DNA from: Cranoglanis bouderius
Lineage: Eukaryota > Chordata > Actinopteri > Siluriformes > Cranoglanididae
Direction of reading: 5' to 3'
NCBI GenBank assembly: GCA_023630585.1
Contig: CM042568.1
Coordinates: 4,351,516 to 4,415,515, forward strand
Length of the DNA: 64,000 nucleotides
The first letter of the stretch is position 1, and the number at the start of each line of letters is the position of its first letter. The position numbers and the translations under genes are program-made. Under the pieces are notes generated by a model. That model worked only from the letters and a program-made list of their open reading frames with translations, searched no databases and had not been told where the DNA came from. Shown in pieces: positions 11,200 through 22,625 of the stretch.

Positions 11200-11201
<2 letters not shown>
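10860..11201. repeat. GGTTCT/GAACCCTT-type degenerate repeat region
   Basis: Recurring motifs TAGGTTCTTCAG, GGGGGAACCCTTAAAGA and GAGAACCCTTTAAT are related to the block GAACCTTTAATGGTTCCCC found in both copies of the 13.9-18.1 kb duplication. A (CAAA)n run lies at 11003-11038. Probably a decayed interspersed repeat. Confidence 0.4.

Positions 11202-11260
<59 letters not shown>
11202..11260 (+). repeat. (AAT)20 microsatellite
   Basis: Perfect trinucleotide array. It yields a poly-leucine frame on the minus strand, which is not a gene. Confidence 0.97.
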
Positions 11261-11263
<3 letters not shown>

Positions 11264-11727
11264 CAACATGAAATAAAAACAAAAAACAAAATAACAATTA
11301 AAAAGAATAATGGTAATTGTAATTAGTTTTTTTCTCAAAATACAAAGCAAAAAACAAACAAACAAACAAACAAAAAACAAAAAAAAACAAAAAAAAAACA
11401 TTTTCCATGTCAACTTTTACAATAAATATGACTGTAACTGTAAAATTAAATTTTTGCACTTGCTACAGTCATATCTTCGATACCAAAATAATTCATTAAC
11501 ACTTAAAGAAAGTACAAAGTAAGTTTTAAAACAATTACTGTTACTGAAAAACTGAACAAACGGAAAATAAATATATAAATAGCACGTTTCTACCCTGCCT
11601 CTCCTCCTACACTGTGCGGTACCTTTATATTTACATCATCTGACACACAAAGTGAAGTCATTTTTTTCTATTAAACCTCAGCTGTAAATATTTCCACTAA
11701 TTTAGGTACGGTTGTTTATTCGCAGTG
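11261..11727. other. AT-rich non-coding with (CAAA)n
   Basis: A (CAAA)n/poly(A) tract at 11345-11400. No gene. Confidence 0.5.
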
Positions 11728-11741
11728 CCAGCAGGGGGCGC
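11728..11741 (+). promoter_or_regulatory. CTCF core motif (CCAGCAGGGGGCGC)
   Basis: All 14 bases fit the CTCF consensus CCASYAGRKGGCRS. The site lies in otherwise AT-rich DNA. CTCF binds such sites and blocks cohesin in an orientation-dependent way. Here the motif reads forward, toward the interior of the window. Actual occupancy cannot be known from sequence. Confidence 0.65.
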
Positions 11742-12374
11742 ACTTTAACACAGAGCCGGGGTTTAACTTGAAGCAGACTCAGCCTGCCTACACACTAATT
11801 TATCTACATATTAGAAGATGATTTAGACAACAAACCGCCTTTTTCGTGACGCCTGCGGTGTGTAAACACAACACGAATCAGGTCATGTTTAGGAAAATGA
11901 GCAAGACATTAATCAAGGAGTATTAAACAAACTACACAACCCTCATATACTCTATATTGTGTATTAATATTACTGAAAATATTTTTAGCTAACCAAAAAA
12001 ACAAACCACATGTAATCACAGCTGATTTGTGACTATATACTGTATATATTCACATGATATACATAGCATAAACATTATGACAAAGAAGAGCAAGTTATAA
12101 TAATACTGCTCAAGAACATACAGTATGACACATAACAGATATTATATAAGAATTCACATTAAATGTTGCACATTTGAGTGTATGTTTTGGTTAAAGTGGT
12201 TAAATCCTGGATTAGACGGTAGACGATGCTTGAAGCTATGAACTTTGACCCAGAAAACGTGAGTATCCAGTTTTTTTCTCTTCTTAAATAAAATCAGAAC
12301 AAAACTATACTAAAGGTTGTGGCCTAAAAATGGCATTGCAAATAGGAGAAATTTTTAAGCTGGACTAATCGTGA
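11742..12374. other. AT-rich non-coding spacer
   Basis: No gene or named repeat recognised. Confidence 0.5.
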
Positions 12375-12684
12375 AGCCACACTGATGAATTCTTGATTCT
12401 GATTGGTCGGAAGATGGTCATAACAGCAGCTCTGACAGTAGCGCACGTTTATAGTAACGCATTCGTTCGACACGTTATCGTTTCTATAGTAACAGCTCAT
12501 TCACAGAGACTTCTATAGCAGATACTACACTAATAAACAGACAAAAAAATCCAAACAAAAGTGTGTAATAGTTAATATGGTGATCTTTTCTGTAGGGAAA
12601 AACAGGTTTATTTAACATTTATGAAAGGAGTCCCCAGTGTTAGAGGTAAAGCTTTAGGTTTTTTGACACGTGTGACATGACAAG

Positions 12685-12741
<57 letters not shown>

Positions 12742-12905
12742 GTGGTGAGGAAAAGACAGCTGCTTACAGCTGCTATGACGTAAGTGATAGCAAGTCATGG
12801 ACATTCCACAATGTTAAACGTAACAATAAATGGATAAAAAGCACATGTCATGCATTAATCAATTAAAAAAGTGCTGTGGTCAAGAAGGAATAAGACACTT
12901 AAGTA
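12375..12905 (-). repeat. Dispersed repeat family R, copy 3
   Basis: In reverse orientation it has GACCAATCAGAATCAAGAAT, GTTACTATAGAAACGATAAC, GGGGACTCCTTTCATAAATG, GTCATGACACG-like blocks and TTTTTATCCATTTATTG, in family order. A (GA)25 array is inserted where other copies read CTCACCAC. Confidence 0.7.
12688..12737 (+). repeat. (GA)25 microsatellite
   Basis: Perfect dinucleotide run inside R copy 3. Confidence 0.97.
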
Positions 12906-13147
12906 ATAATAATAATGACACTAATACATCAGTTTTGTGGTGGTAACTGTAACTCTGCTTTATAGCACCACCAAGGCAAAGATTATTTTCCTATTTAGTG
13001 CAAACATATCAGTTATTTTGTTGTTATGGCTGAGTTGTCATGCACTTTATATCACATAGTATATTATATGATAGTGTTGCTATTATGCCCTGGGCACAGA
13101 CAGCAGTTTATCCTGTCTACCATGACAATTACCCAACACTCTGCTCT

Positions 13148-13182
<35 letters not shown>

Positions 13183-13854
13183 TACATACATACACACACA
13201 TCTGATGGTTATCTCTTCTTCCATAAATCTTGCCGTCCTGTGCGGCACCTGTGGGTGGGTACCTTTTGAACCTGCCTCAGTATCTATCCAAACAGTCTGA
13301 TATGGGAGTTGTCTGAGTCGTAGTTATGCATCAAATCCCTGACTCAAGATCAGATCCTCCCTGTCTCACAGGCACACGTGAACCGGTCCGATGAAACTCT
13401 GACTCTGACGCAGGGTCGGTTTTATAGCCGAGGTCTCGGCAGTGTGTATGGAATGAGGAAGGTGTTTAGAAATGCGGTAGCTTGTGGGAGGCTCAGTGTC
13501 TTGAGGCTGTGTCTCAGTGCGACCGAGAGGCTCCTCACAGTCTTGGCCTGGATCCTAAATTGGATCACGCTTTGTCTTGTTATTATTATTATTTGACTTT
13601 TTCAGTAGCCGTGAGAGAATTATTGTGGCACGGCTAACGTAGAGACTCCTCTGACTTCTGAAGAAATTGTGTGTAGTGATGATGTTTTCAAAAACAGTGA
13701 AGTTAAAACGTACCTAACAGAATTATACTAAGTCACCATCATTAGATTATATCCCTCAGGTATACTGCTGTGTAAAGGTATTAAATCATTATTACTATGT
13801 TAGTTATTGTAATTAACGTTGGTTGTTTTGGCCGTTTTGACCTTGTCACGTTTC
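12906..13854. other. Non-coding; (CT)n(CA)n at 13146-13200
   Basis: The compound array TCTC... then (AC)n spans 13146-13200. 13370-13570 is GC-richer and has a 72-codon frame without a domain. It could be conserved non-coding sequence, but no strong motif supports this. Confidence 0.45.
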
Positions 13855-15690
13855 TTCGGCAGACTTGTTTTTGCCGCCTGAAAAGGAAAATCTTCCAGAA
13901 AAGGTCCTTTACAGCACCCTGACTGATTGTTAGTACCACAGATAACTAAACCAACCTTATTACATCATAGATTGCTATAATCATGTGAAAGGATCTCTGT
14001 AGTAGAAAGTAATTTTGCTTAGAAAAAATATTGTTATACTTTTGTCATAGATGTACTGTTTTCTGTCTGTGTGTCAGACATTTCCATTGCTGTTCATTTG
14101 TATTACATTTTCAACAAACACACATTCAGGTCATTTTTTGTATGCCATTTAAAAAATAAAACAAAACTTTAAATAAGGTGATCTTTAGATTCATTAAAGT
14201 TCCTTGGTTCCCTACAAGGGTTCGACTTGGTACTTGGTGATGTTTCTCATAGAGAAAGCACACTGTTATAGCATTCTACATAGAACCTTTAATGGTTCCC
14301 CCAGAGCACCAACTAATATAATAATAAAATAAATAAATAAATAAATAAAAGCTTTATCCTGGTGAGGGAGGCAGTAGATCCGGAGCCTATCCCGGGAATT
14401 CTGGGCATCTTTCTATACGTCATAGACATACTGACTGCACTTATACAGGTCTTCATTTGGAGAAATATGTTCAATTTTATTCAGATGATTTGCTATAAAA
14501 CAAGATCAGAGTATTTATTTTCAATTAGCCCAATCTGGCAACTCCATGAACTGCCCTGTCCATTTACATTTATGGCATTTGACAGATGCCCTTATTATTT
14601 ATTTATTTATTTATTGTTTTTAACATAACCTCATTTATTTATAAAAATACACCACCACTGCCCCTAACCCTAACCCTGATTCCTGCTTCAGTGGGTCTCT
14701 TTCAGCGCTTGTTGCAGTTCCCATTTCTGACCACTAGGTGCAAAAAACTCTATGGCGCTAAATGGGCAGTGAATGTTCTGCCACATGATTGAGCAAAATT
14801 GAGAAATGCGAGAAAATCAATGGACAACTGGCTTATATCTGTTAAACTGCAACATTGTTGGTCACCCAAAGTGTTAATTAGTATTTCAACAGAATTTAAA
14901 ATGTATGGAATTGTCAACGAGTAATTTAGAAAGATTAATTAATTCGACCGACTTTGAATGATGACCGTAAAGATGTACACATTCGGAAAACTTGCAGTCC
15001 AGCTGCACACATGGAAACACCCTACATCAAATACCTTCCATTCATATGAAATGACTTGCTGGTGTGGATCATCCCAGCTTGTCTAAATAAACATGAAACA
15101 TGGCATCCACCTTTGACACCAGACAGAATAACTGTCCCTGCTATTTACTCACCTTTCGAATATATAAATAGCTGTTAAGGGTGTCGTAGTAATTGCATCA
15201 AATCAGACCACCCTGTTTCAGGAACATATGTGGCTGAATGTAAACACAGAGGGACACGAAGTACTAGAATGCTCCTACTGGTCCTTGGATATGCTCCTGG
15301 CACCATGACTCACTTTACTGGAATACAATGAAAAGCTAGCCACGATAAACACCTTTCTCCTTCCTCATACGCCTCATGGTGCTTTATTAAACACCGTTCA
15401 TGTGTACCTCGCAAATAATTTCGTGTGTGGCCTAACATTGGAGATAATCTGATCGGTAAGTCTGGAATGGTAAGGTCATTTAGAAGTTTTTAAAATTTTT
15501 TCGTCCCACTCCCTTACTGTAAGTCTGGAATGGTATCAGATATCTTAACAAAAGAGGGCGGATGCAAATGACAGAGCTGGGCTGTAAATCAAACAGCACC
15601 ATAACTGTTATGAAATAATACTTTCCCATAACAATCTTCCCCTGCTGTTAAATTTGAACAATCGAATTAATTGCACTTATGACGCCAAGA
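13855..15690 (+). repeat. Tandem duplication, left copy (A)
   Basis: The segment is repeated almost colinearly at 15700-18110. Shared landmarks: GAAAAGGAAAATCTTCCAG, TCCTTGG...CCCTACAAGGGTTC, GATCCGGAGCCTATCCC, CTGATTCCTGCTTCA, GATGACCGTAAAGATGTACA, CCTTGGATATGCTCCTGGCA, GTTATGAAATAA. Small indels and substitutions separate the copies. It includes an L2-like tail fragment near 14550-14600. No gene is inside. Confidence 0.92.
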
Positions 15691-16978
15691 GAATCCAGTC
15701 TTCTGCAGACTTGTCCTTTGCCTCTTGAAAAGGAAAATCTTCCAGAAAAAGGCTTTTATATTTTACAGAAACAAAAAATTGTACCCCTCTAAAGAACCTA
15801 AAGAGTGCTTAGAAAAAAATATTGTTATACTTTTGTCTTAGATGTTCTGTTTTCTGTGTGTCAGACATTTCCATGGCTGTTCATTTGTATTTAATTTTCA
15901 ACAAACAAACTTTGTACATATATATTTTTTAAAGTCACTTTAAATAAAGTGATCTTTAGATTCGTTAAAGTTCCTTGGCTCCCTACAAGGGTTCTACTTG
16001 GTACTTGGTGATGTTTCTGATAGAGAAAGCACCCTGTTATAGCATTCTACATAGAACCTTTAATGGTTCCCCTAGAGCATCAACTAATATAATTAATTAA
16101 ATAAATAAATAAATAAATAAAACCTTTATCCTGGTGAGGGAGGCAGTAGATCCGGAGCCTATCCCAGGAATTCTGGGCATCTTTCTATACATCATAGACA
16201 TACTGACTGCACTTACACAGGTCTTCATTTGGAGAAATCTGTTCAATTTACTTCAGATTATTTGCTATAAAACAAGATCATAAAGATCAGAGTATTTATT
16301 TTCAACTCTAATCAGGCAACTCCATGAACTGCCCAGTCCATTTACATTACATTTAGGGCATTTGATGAACACCCTTATTTTTTACATTATCTCATTTATT
16401 TATAAAAAAAAAAAAAATACACCACCACTGCCTCTAAACCTAACCCTGATTCCTGCTTCAATGGGTCTAGTGCTTGTTGCAGTTCCTTTTTGTGACCACC
16501 AGGTGCAAAAAAAACCCTCTATGGCACTAAATGGGCAGTGAGTGTGCTGCCCCATGATTGTGCAACATTTAGAAAAAACTGGCTTATATCTGCTAAACTG
16601 CAACACTGTTGGTCACCCAAAGTGTTAATTAGTATTTCAACAGAATTTAAAATGTATGGAATTGTCAATGAGTAATTTAGAAAGATTAATTAATGATGAC
16701 CGTAAAGATGTACACATTCGGAAAACTTGCAGTCCAGCTGCACACATGGAAACACCCTACATCAAATACCTTCCATTCATATGAAATGACTCACTGGTGT
16801 GGATCATCCCAGCTTGTCTAAATAAACATGAAACATGGCATCCACCTTTGACACCAGACAGAATAACTGTCCCTGCTATTTACTCTCCTTTCGTATATAT
16901 AAATAACTATTAACGTTTTGGCATTCAGAAGGGTGTTGTAGTAATTGCATCAAATCAGATCACCCTGTTTCAGGAACA

Positions 16979-17035
16979 TATGTGGCTGAATGTAAACACA
17001 GAGGGACACAATGTACTAGAATGCTCCTACTAGTC
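16979..17035 (+). repeat. 57-bp host duplication left of Tc1 fragment
   Basis: TATGTGGCTGAATG...CTACTAGTC occurs here and again at 17600-17656 on the other side of the Tc1-like fragment. Copy A has it only once (about 15229-15285). The right copy starts precisely at the element's TA target site. Confidence 0.85.
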
Positions 17036-17599
17036 ATGGGAAAGTCCCAGTAGTGTCTGGCAAACTCAAGATGCTTGAGTTTGTTTTTGGATGAGAGTAG
17101 AGGCTTTTTTCTTGAAACCCTTCCAAACAACTTGTGGTGATGTAGGTGACTTCGGATTGTAGTTTTGGAGACTTTCTGACCCCAAGACTCAATTAACTTC
17201 TGCAATTCTCCAGCTGTGGACCTTGGAGATTTTTTGGCTACTCGAACCATCCTCTTCACAGTGCGTTGAGACAATATAGACACACGTCTATTCCAGATTG
17301 ATTCAAAACATTTCCAGTTGACTGGAACTTCTTAATTATTGCCCTGATGGTGGAAATGGGCATTTTCAATGCTTGTGCTATTTTCTTATAGCCACTTCCC
17401 ATTTTGTGAAGCTCAACAACCTTTTGCCGCACATCACAGCTATATTCCTTGGTCTTACCCCTTGTTATGAATGACTGAGGGAATTTGGCGAGAGTGAATT
17501 TTTTAAACAAAATATCAAAAGGTTAAACAATAAAGACAAATTTTGACAGCCTTCTTTGCTCATATTTACAGAGGGTGCCAATATTAGTGGAGGGCACTG
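17036..17599 (-). pseudogene. Truncated Tc1-like transposase (N-terminal half)
   Basis: The right end is an intact Tc1-type terminus (CAGTGCCCTCCACTAATATT on the minus strand) next to TA at 17600-17601. Minus-strand frames 17510-17256 and 17283-17036 encode the paired-like DNA-binding region: RGKTKEYSCDVRQK, then YKKIAQALKMPISTIRAIIK, then RTVKRMVRVAKKSPRSTAGE. A frameshift separates them near 17275, and the usual ATG has become ATA. The protein stops at ARHYWDFP, before the first catalytic aspartate, where host sequence resumes. There are no DDE residues and no left terminal repeat. The element family is the same as at 48422-48993. Confidence 0.88.
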
Positions 17600-17656
17600 T
17601 ATGTGGCTGAATGTAAACACAGAGGGACACGAAGTACTAGAATGCTCCTACTGGTC
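17600..17656 (+). repeat. 57-bp host duplication right of Tc1 fragment
   Basis: Second copy of the host segment described at 16979-17035. It begins with the TA that flanks the element's intact terminus. Confidence 0.85.
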
Positions 17657-18110
17657 CTTGGATATGCTCCTGGCACCATGACTCACTTTACTGGAATACA
17701 ATGAAAAGCTAGCCACGATAAACACCTTTCTCCTTCCTCATACGCCTCTCAGTGCTTTATTGAACTCCGTTCATGTGTACCTCGCAAATAATTTCTTGTG
17801 TGGTCTAAAATTGGAGATAATCTGATTTGGGTTGGAATATAATATCCAAAATGTATCAAAACAGATCATTTAGAAGTTTTTTTTATTTTTTCATCCCACT
17901 CCCTTACTGTAAGTCTGGAATGGTATCAGATATCTTAACAAAAGAGGGCGGATACAAATGACAGAGCTGGGCTGTAAATCAAACAGCACCATAACTGTTA
18001 TGAAATAACACTTTTGCGTGATAATCTTCCCCTGCTGTTAATTTGGAACAATCGAATTAATTGCACTTACGACACCAAGAGCATTTACCTCGTTAAGAAT
18101 CCAGACTGCT

Positions 18111-19354
18111 GCCTTTCTACTTTTTCATCTCAATGCTCATCACTAGAGCATTTTCACACCCAAGGGTTTGTCCACTGTAATTTTAGGCGTTTTGTGATTC
18201 GAGCTTGTATCTGCATGTTCCCTGTGCTTATAAACAAGGTGTCAACATTTCAGGTTGGTGCTAAAGCCCTTATTTTGGTTGTGTCTGGGTCACTATTACA
18301 TAATCACTTCAGGAGCTTGAGTATTAACCGTTTAGTTGAAGAGAGAAGCCAGTGTTGAAGGAAATGCTTAAAACTGGACAGGAAGACACTTAAACACAAT
18401 TCTTTACTTAAGTATCTTAAAAACTACAATAACTAAAACTAGCTTACTTACAACCACACTTGAGAATCCTCAGCTAATGTTAACTAGCATGTTAATAGCT
18501 CTGACAATACAAACTAGCTAGGTTGAAAAACAAACTTTAGCTAACCACAGTTTGATTGAGAGCGATGTTAGTACTATTAATCAGTTAAATAAATGATGAA
18601 CACAAAAGATGAGGTTGTGAGTTTCTCTCATGACCTCTAGTTTTGGAAACCCTGCACTAGAGTTGAAATTTAGACCTAATTAATATAGTAGTTTTGCTCT
18701 TGCAGGTTGATAAGATATATCAATCTGCCATTAGAAACATTTTATATCCATCAGGCTAGTTTGGACTGTGAGAGTTAGCTCTTATCATGCAAGATAATTT
18801 GTACGGTCAGACATTTTAGCATGCTAACTTTAAGTTTAAGGGGAAAATCATCTTAATATTTCCAAAAAATATATAAAGAGTGACTAATTTTATTATGTGA
18901 GAGGTAGAAGTATAGCTAATTAGACCAAATTGGAGTAATAGACCATATTTAAACTTATCTTTAAAAAAAAAAAAAAGATAAAAGACAAAAGACAAAAAAA
19001 AAAAAAAAAAAACACTGGCAGAGCTGCTGCAAATTGGTGCAATTTTAAGCGAAAAGCATGGTGACACTAAATAATTATTATTTCGAGTAATTAATATGAT
19101 GTAAACTTTTTATTCATTATTTTAAGTATAACCATTTTAGCGCTGTTCTTAATTATTTTAAATATTTCTATATAACAACTTTGTTACTGTACTTAAGTAC
19201 AATTTTCAAATATCCTCATTTCTTTAATAATTCTGAATAACATTTATTTATTCATTAATTTATATATATATATATAACCACTGAACTACTATGTGCATTT
19301 TGTCCATTTGTCTTCTGCAATAGTGTCAGGAGGAAAGAGTAAATTTAATAAATG
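18111..19354. other. AT-rich non-coding spacer
   Basis: Poly(A) runs at about 18962-18974 and 18994-19011, (TA)n at 19260-19276 and 19356-19366. No gene. The 114-codon frame at 18014-18358 crosses the duplication edge and shows no domain. Confidence 0.5.
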
Positions 19355-19366
19355 AATATATATATA

Positions 19367-19420
19367 TACCTTCCAATCAGTAGACCAACATCTTAACCAC
19401 TGAACTACAACTAGGCAATT
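19367..19420 (-). repeat. SINE head fragment
   Basis: CCTTCCAATCAGTAGACCAA followed by CTTAACCACTGAACTAC is the reverse complement of the tRNA-like head of the local SINE family. Body and tail are absent. Confidence 0.5.
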
Positions 19421-19424
19421 TACT

Positions 19425-19952
19425 GTACATAGTGAAAATGCTTCTATTTTGCAATCTTTTCTATTTTAACACAAAACTTTCCATTACAAATTATATTACT
19501 GACAACAACTTGAGTGAAAAGTAGAATCTTTGAAATATTTGCATGAATTTCAAAGTTTCTTACTATTTGGTTCGTCCCCTTTTTGCTTTAATGACAGTGT
19601 GCACTCAAGCTGGCACGGACTCCACAAGTGTGTGCAAAACCTTATGATCCATTTTAGATCAGATCCATCAGACTGTCGTCTGAACACATGCTTCAGTAGA
19701 AGAGGTTAGAGATGAGGAAGCTTTTGTACAAAGTAATTAAGATGGTCAATATCACGCACTTGCTTACATTTAAATAGGGACTTAGAAAGTGCAGAATCTT
19801 AAATATTAAATTCAAGATACTGAAAATTTACTTTCTTTGTTTAAGATATTTTAAAATTCTAAAACATTCTTTTTATTTCCAATAAAAAAAAAAAAAAAGA
19901 CAACAACAAAAAACAGATTTTCAATGTGGTCTTAGGCTTTTGGACTCCACTG
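19425..19952. mobile_element. Degraded Tc1-like element
   Basis: The right terminus reads GGTCTTAGGCTTTTGGACTC then CACTG, bounded by TA at 19953-19954. The interior has GCTTTAATGACAGTGTGCAC and GGCACGGACTCCACAAG, typical of the non-coding parts of one fish Tc1 family. The left terminus is degraded and no transposase frame remains. Confidence 0.6.
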
Positions 19953-19984
19953 TATATAATTAGGGTCCCTATGACAATACATAC

Positions 19985-20152
19985 TGCATTTACATTTACA
20001 TTTATGGCATTTGGCAGATGCCCTTATCCAGAGCGACTTACATTTATTTCATTTATACATCTGAGCAATTGAGGGTTAAGGGCCTTGCTCAAGGGCCCAA
20101 CAGTGCTGGGATTTGAACTCACAACCTTCCAATCAGTAGCCCAATGTCGCTA

Positions 20153-20155
<3 letters not shown>
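19985..20155 (-). mobile_element. tRNA-SINE with L2-type 3' tail
   Basis: On the minus strand the order is tRNA-like head (B-box region GAGTTCAAATCCC), body (CACTGTTGGGCCCTTGAGCA, AGGCCCTTAACCCTCAATTG), then the tail GGATAAGGGCATCTGCCAAA and ATAAATGTAAATG. That tail is the same as the 3' end of the L2 LINE at 22574-22620, as expected for a SINE that uses L2 reverse transcriptase. Confidence 0.82.

Positions 20156-20189
<34 letters not shown>
20155..20189 (+). repeat. (AT)17 microsatellite
   Basis: Perfect AT run at the 5' (head) side of the SINE. Confidence 0.95.
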
Positions 20190-20192
<3 letters not shown>

Positions 20193-21229
20193 AATACATC
20201 TAAGAAAATATTGCTTTAATGTTTATAAATGTATCTAAATCACATGCTCTGACATTTAGCTTTCTCACTTTTTCTCTATTTTGATGCTGAATAAACCTAT
20301 TTTGAATATGAACATCATTTAATATTGTGTAACTGGTCAGATTTTTTTTAATAGCAAAATCAGGTCAGAAGACACAAGACAGCAAAAGCTCTGGGGACTT
20401 GTTCAGCATGTGGAGTCAGAGGAGGGCGACTGTGTGCTTGGGCTGTTTTACGAACTTTGTTTGGCCAGCCGTGAGAGCAGGGGGGGACAGACTGTGTGGT
20501 CCTGTGACTAAGAGCTTGTTTAGAGAAGTGAACATGGTGCACATACCTCTCCTTTTCTCTCTCGCTCTCCATATTTCAAGACACGAATTGGATCTGACCA
20601 AGACACGAAACAGGAGAGACGTACAGTGACTTACGCTGAGGAACAGGAGCGGCTGGTGGAATCGTTCAAGGAGAATCTTTTAAGGATAAAAAGACATCAA
20701 TGTAAAGTTTCATTTTTGCTTTTAACAAAAGCGGATTTTTGTGGAATCGAGCACAACAGCCCCATCGAAGGTGATAAGAAAAACACACAATGGTATGAAG
20801 AAGTGAGGCTGGTGCTGATTTCTAGCCAGCCCAGACTGAGTGGCACACAGTGACACGCCCCCTGGATATGATCTATATTTGTGCTGATATTTTTCACAGT
20901 TACTGAGAAGACGCACGTGAACTACAACTTAGTCATTGGTGTAATGAATGTGAACAAGGTGGATTATTTACTCCATGATGAAAAAAAAAATACATCCGAA
21001 AGCATCCACCATTCCATTATAGTTGGAAAACCCCTTTTCTGGTCAACATTCTTCTCAAACATGTTTCTAAATGCTAATTCCTAATTTTCATATTTTTTTA
21101 TTAGTAGATTTTAAAATATCGTAGATTGCGTATGTAGCTTTAAAATAAATAAATAAATAAATAAATCCTATGAAAATGTATGTTTAAAATGTCCACAAAA
21201 ATATTTTCAAACTAAAAAAATATATTTTT
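20190..21229. other. Non-coding; GC-richer block at 20380-20880
   Basis: 20380-20880 stands out from AT-rich surroundings and holds overlapping 60-76 codon frames on both strands. I recognise no domain in any of them. It may be a lost exon, conserved DNA or old repeat. Confidence 0.4.
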
Positions 21230-21446
21230 TTAAAATTGTAAATTATAAATCATTCTAAAAATGTAATTCTAATAATAATTTTATTTATTTGTTTATTTAT
21301 TTATTTTTTATTTTTACAATTTTAAAAGTTCAGCACAAAACTTTAACATCAGATAGTCTTCTTCCTATTAAAGTTTTCCATGGAAAAGTGTGTTGTGAAA
21401 TAATTTATCGCAATATCAATATTATATAGTCATATCGCCCATCCCT
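21230..21446. mobile_element. Possible MITE ending in CGCCCATCCCTAGG
   Basis: The right end, read in reverse, is CCTAGGGATGGGCGATATGA with TATTGATATTGCGATAA behind it, the terminus of a common fish MITE. A similar terminus appears at about 49066. The left end is not resolved. Confidence 0.4.
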
Positions 21447-21757
21447 AGGTTATATAGACAGATCTTCATGCTATAAAAAATAATCTAGATTTTAGACAGC
21501 ATGAAACTGCTATTTATATAATTTTATTCATCAAATGAGCTGTAAAATGAACAGAAAATGTAATCATTTCTGTTTGAAATAAGAATTTTCTTTGAAATTT
21601 TGCTTTCATCAAAAAAAAAAAAACAAATTAAAAATTAAAAAATAAAATAAAATACCATTAACCATTTACCATTAACCAAATTACAGCCTTGCAGACCTTT
21701 GGCATTCTAGCTGTCAATTTGTTGAGATAATCTGAGGAAATTTCACTCCATGCTTAA

Positions 21758-22620
21758 CTACTGTACTTAGTACATGCACTCCATAACTACTGCTTCAATA
21801 CCCTTCAACTACTGCTCGTAACCTTGGGGTAATCGTGGACAATCAACCGTCCTTTTCATCACATATTACTAATCTAACATGGTCCTGTCGTTTTATCCTT
21901 TACAACATTAGAAGTATTCGTCCATTTCTAACAACACAGGCCACTCAGTTGCTTGTGCAGTCTCTTGTCATTTCCAGACTAGACTACTGCAACTCACTCC
22001 TGGCAGGTCTACCTTTGAGTGCCACCCGTCCTCTACAGATGATCCAGAATGCAGCTGCACGACTTGTTTTCAACCTCCCTAAGTTCTCTCACACCACCCC
22101 GTTGATGCGCTCCCTTCACTGGCTTCCAGTAGTGGCACGCATCAGATTCAAAACATTGATGCTTGCCTACAAAGCCAAAAGTGGAACAGCACCCTCTTAT
22201 CTTAGAGCTCTCATCACCCCACACACCGCACCAAGCTCCCATGCTCCCTCAGGCCAACAAGCACTGCTCGACTGGTCCCACCCTCTCTCAGGATGCAAGG
22301 TAGATCTGCCTCACGACTTTTCTCTGTTCTGGCACCAAGGTGGTGGAATGAACTTCCCATCAATGTCAGAACAGCTGAGTTGCTGGCTATCTTCAAGAAA
22401 TGCCTAAAGACATATCTCTTTCTTAAATACTTACCCCTTGATAATTAAAAAAAAAACCTCCTAACAGCTGCTCTCTTTTCAACAGGTTTGTGTTTAGTGC
22501 ACTTTGTTGTAGTCATACGAACCTGAAATGAAATATTCATTGATGGAGAATTTAAAGCACTCTTGTACATCACTCTGGATAAGGGCGTCTGCTAAATGCT
22601 GTAAATGTAAATGTAAATGT
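21758..22620 (+). mobile_element. 5'-truncated L2-clade LINE
   Basis: The insertion is flanked by CTTAA on both sides (21753-21757 and 22621-22625), a plausible target-site duplication. The 3' end has CTCTGGATAAGGGCGTCTGC and TAAATGCTG followed by (TGTAAA)-type short repeats, the L2/CR1-style tail. Only the C-terminal part of ORF2 remains. Confidence 0.85.
21801..22430 (+). pseudogene. L2 reverse transcriptase, C-terminal remnant
   Basis: The frame beginning around ARNLGVIVDNQPSF continues with SHITNL, then LVQSLVISRLDYCNSLLAGL, RPLQMIQNAAARLVFNLPKF and SLHWLPVVARIRFKTLMLAY. These are hallmarks of the region downstream of the polymerase active site in L2-clade non-LTR elements. The endonuclease and the catalytic palm with its aspartates are absent through 5' truncation. 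After about residue 155 the frame shifts; the usual R-S-x-R-L-V end is no longer in frame. Confidence 0.88.
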
Positions 22621-22625
22621 CTTAA

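Larger units (their letters stand above)
15700..18110 (+). repeat. Tandem duplication, right copy (B)
   Basis: Colinear with copy A, but about 0.6 kb longer because a Tc1-like fragment and an extra 57 bp of host sequence interrupt it between 16979 and 17656. The copies join head to tail at about 15690-15700, giving an uneven tandem duplication of non-coding DNA. Confidence 0.92.

Noticed and set aside
11066..11413. 115-codon minus-strand frame with a poly-leucine run
   Set aside because: Produced by (AAT)n and AT-rich DNA; resembles a membrane segment only by composition.
14660..14680. CCCTAACCCTAACCC, telomere-like
   Set aside because: Only two to three units, and the equivalent site in duplication copy B is imperfect (CCTCTAAACCTAACCC); no interstitial telomere array.
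13855..18110. LTR pair of a retrotransposon
   Set aside because: The copies are head to tail with nothing between them, and no TG...CA ends, primer-binding site or polyprotein.
21835..22407. 190-codon frame taken as a possible host gene
   Set aside because: Sequence motifs and the 3' tail identify it as an L2 LINE fragment.
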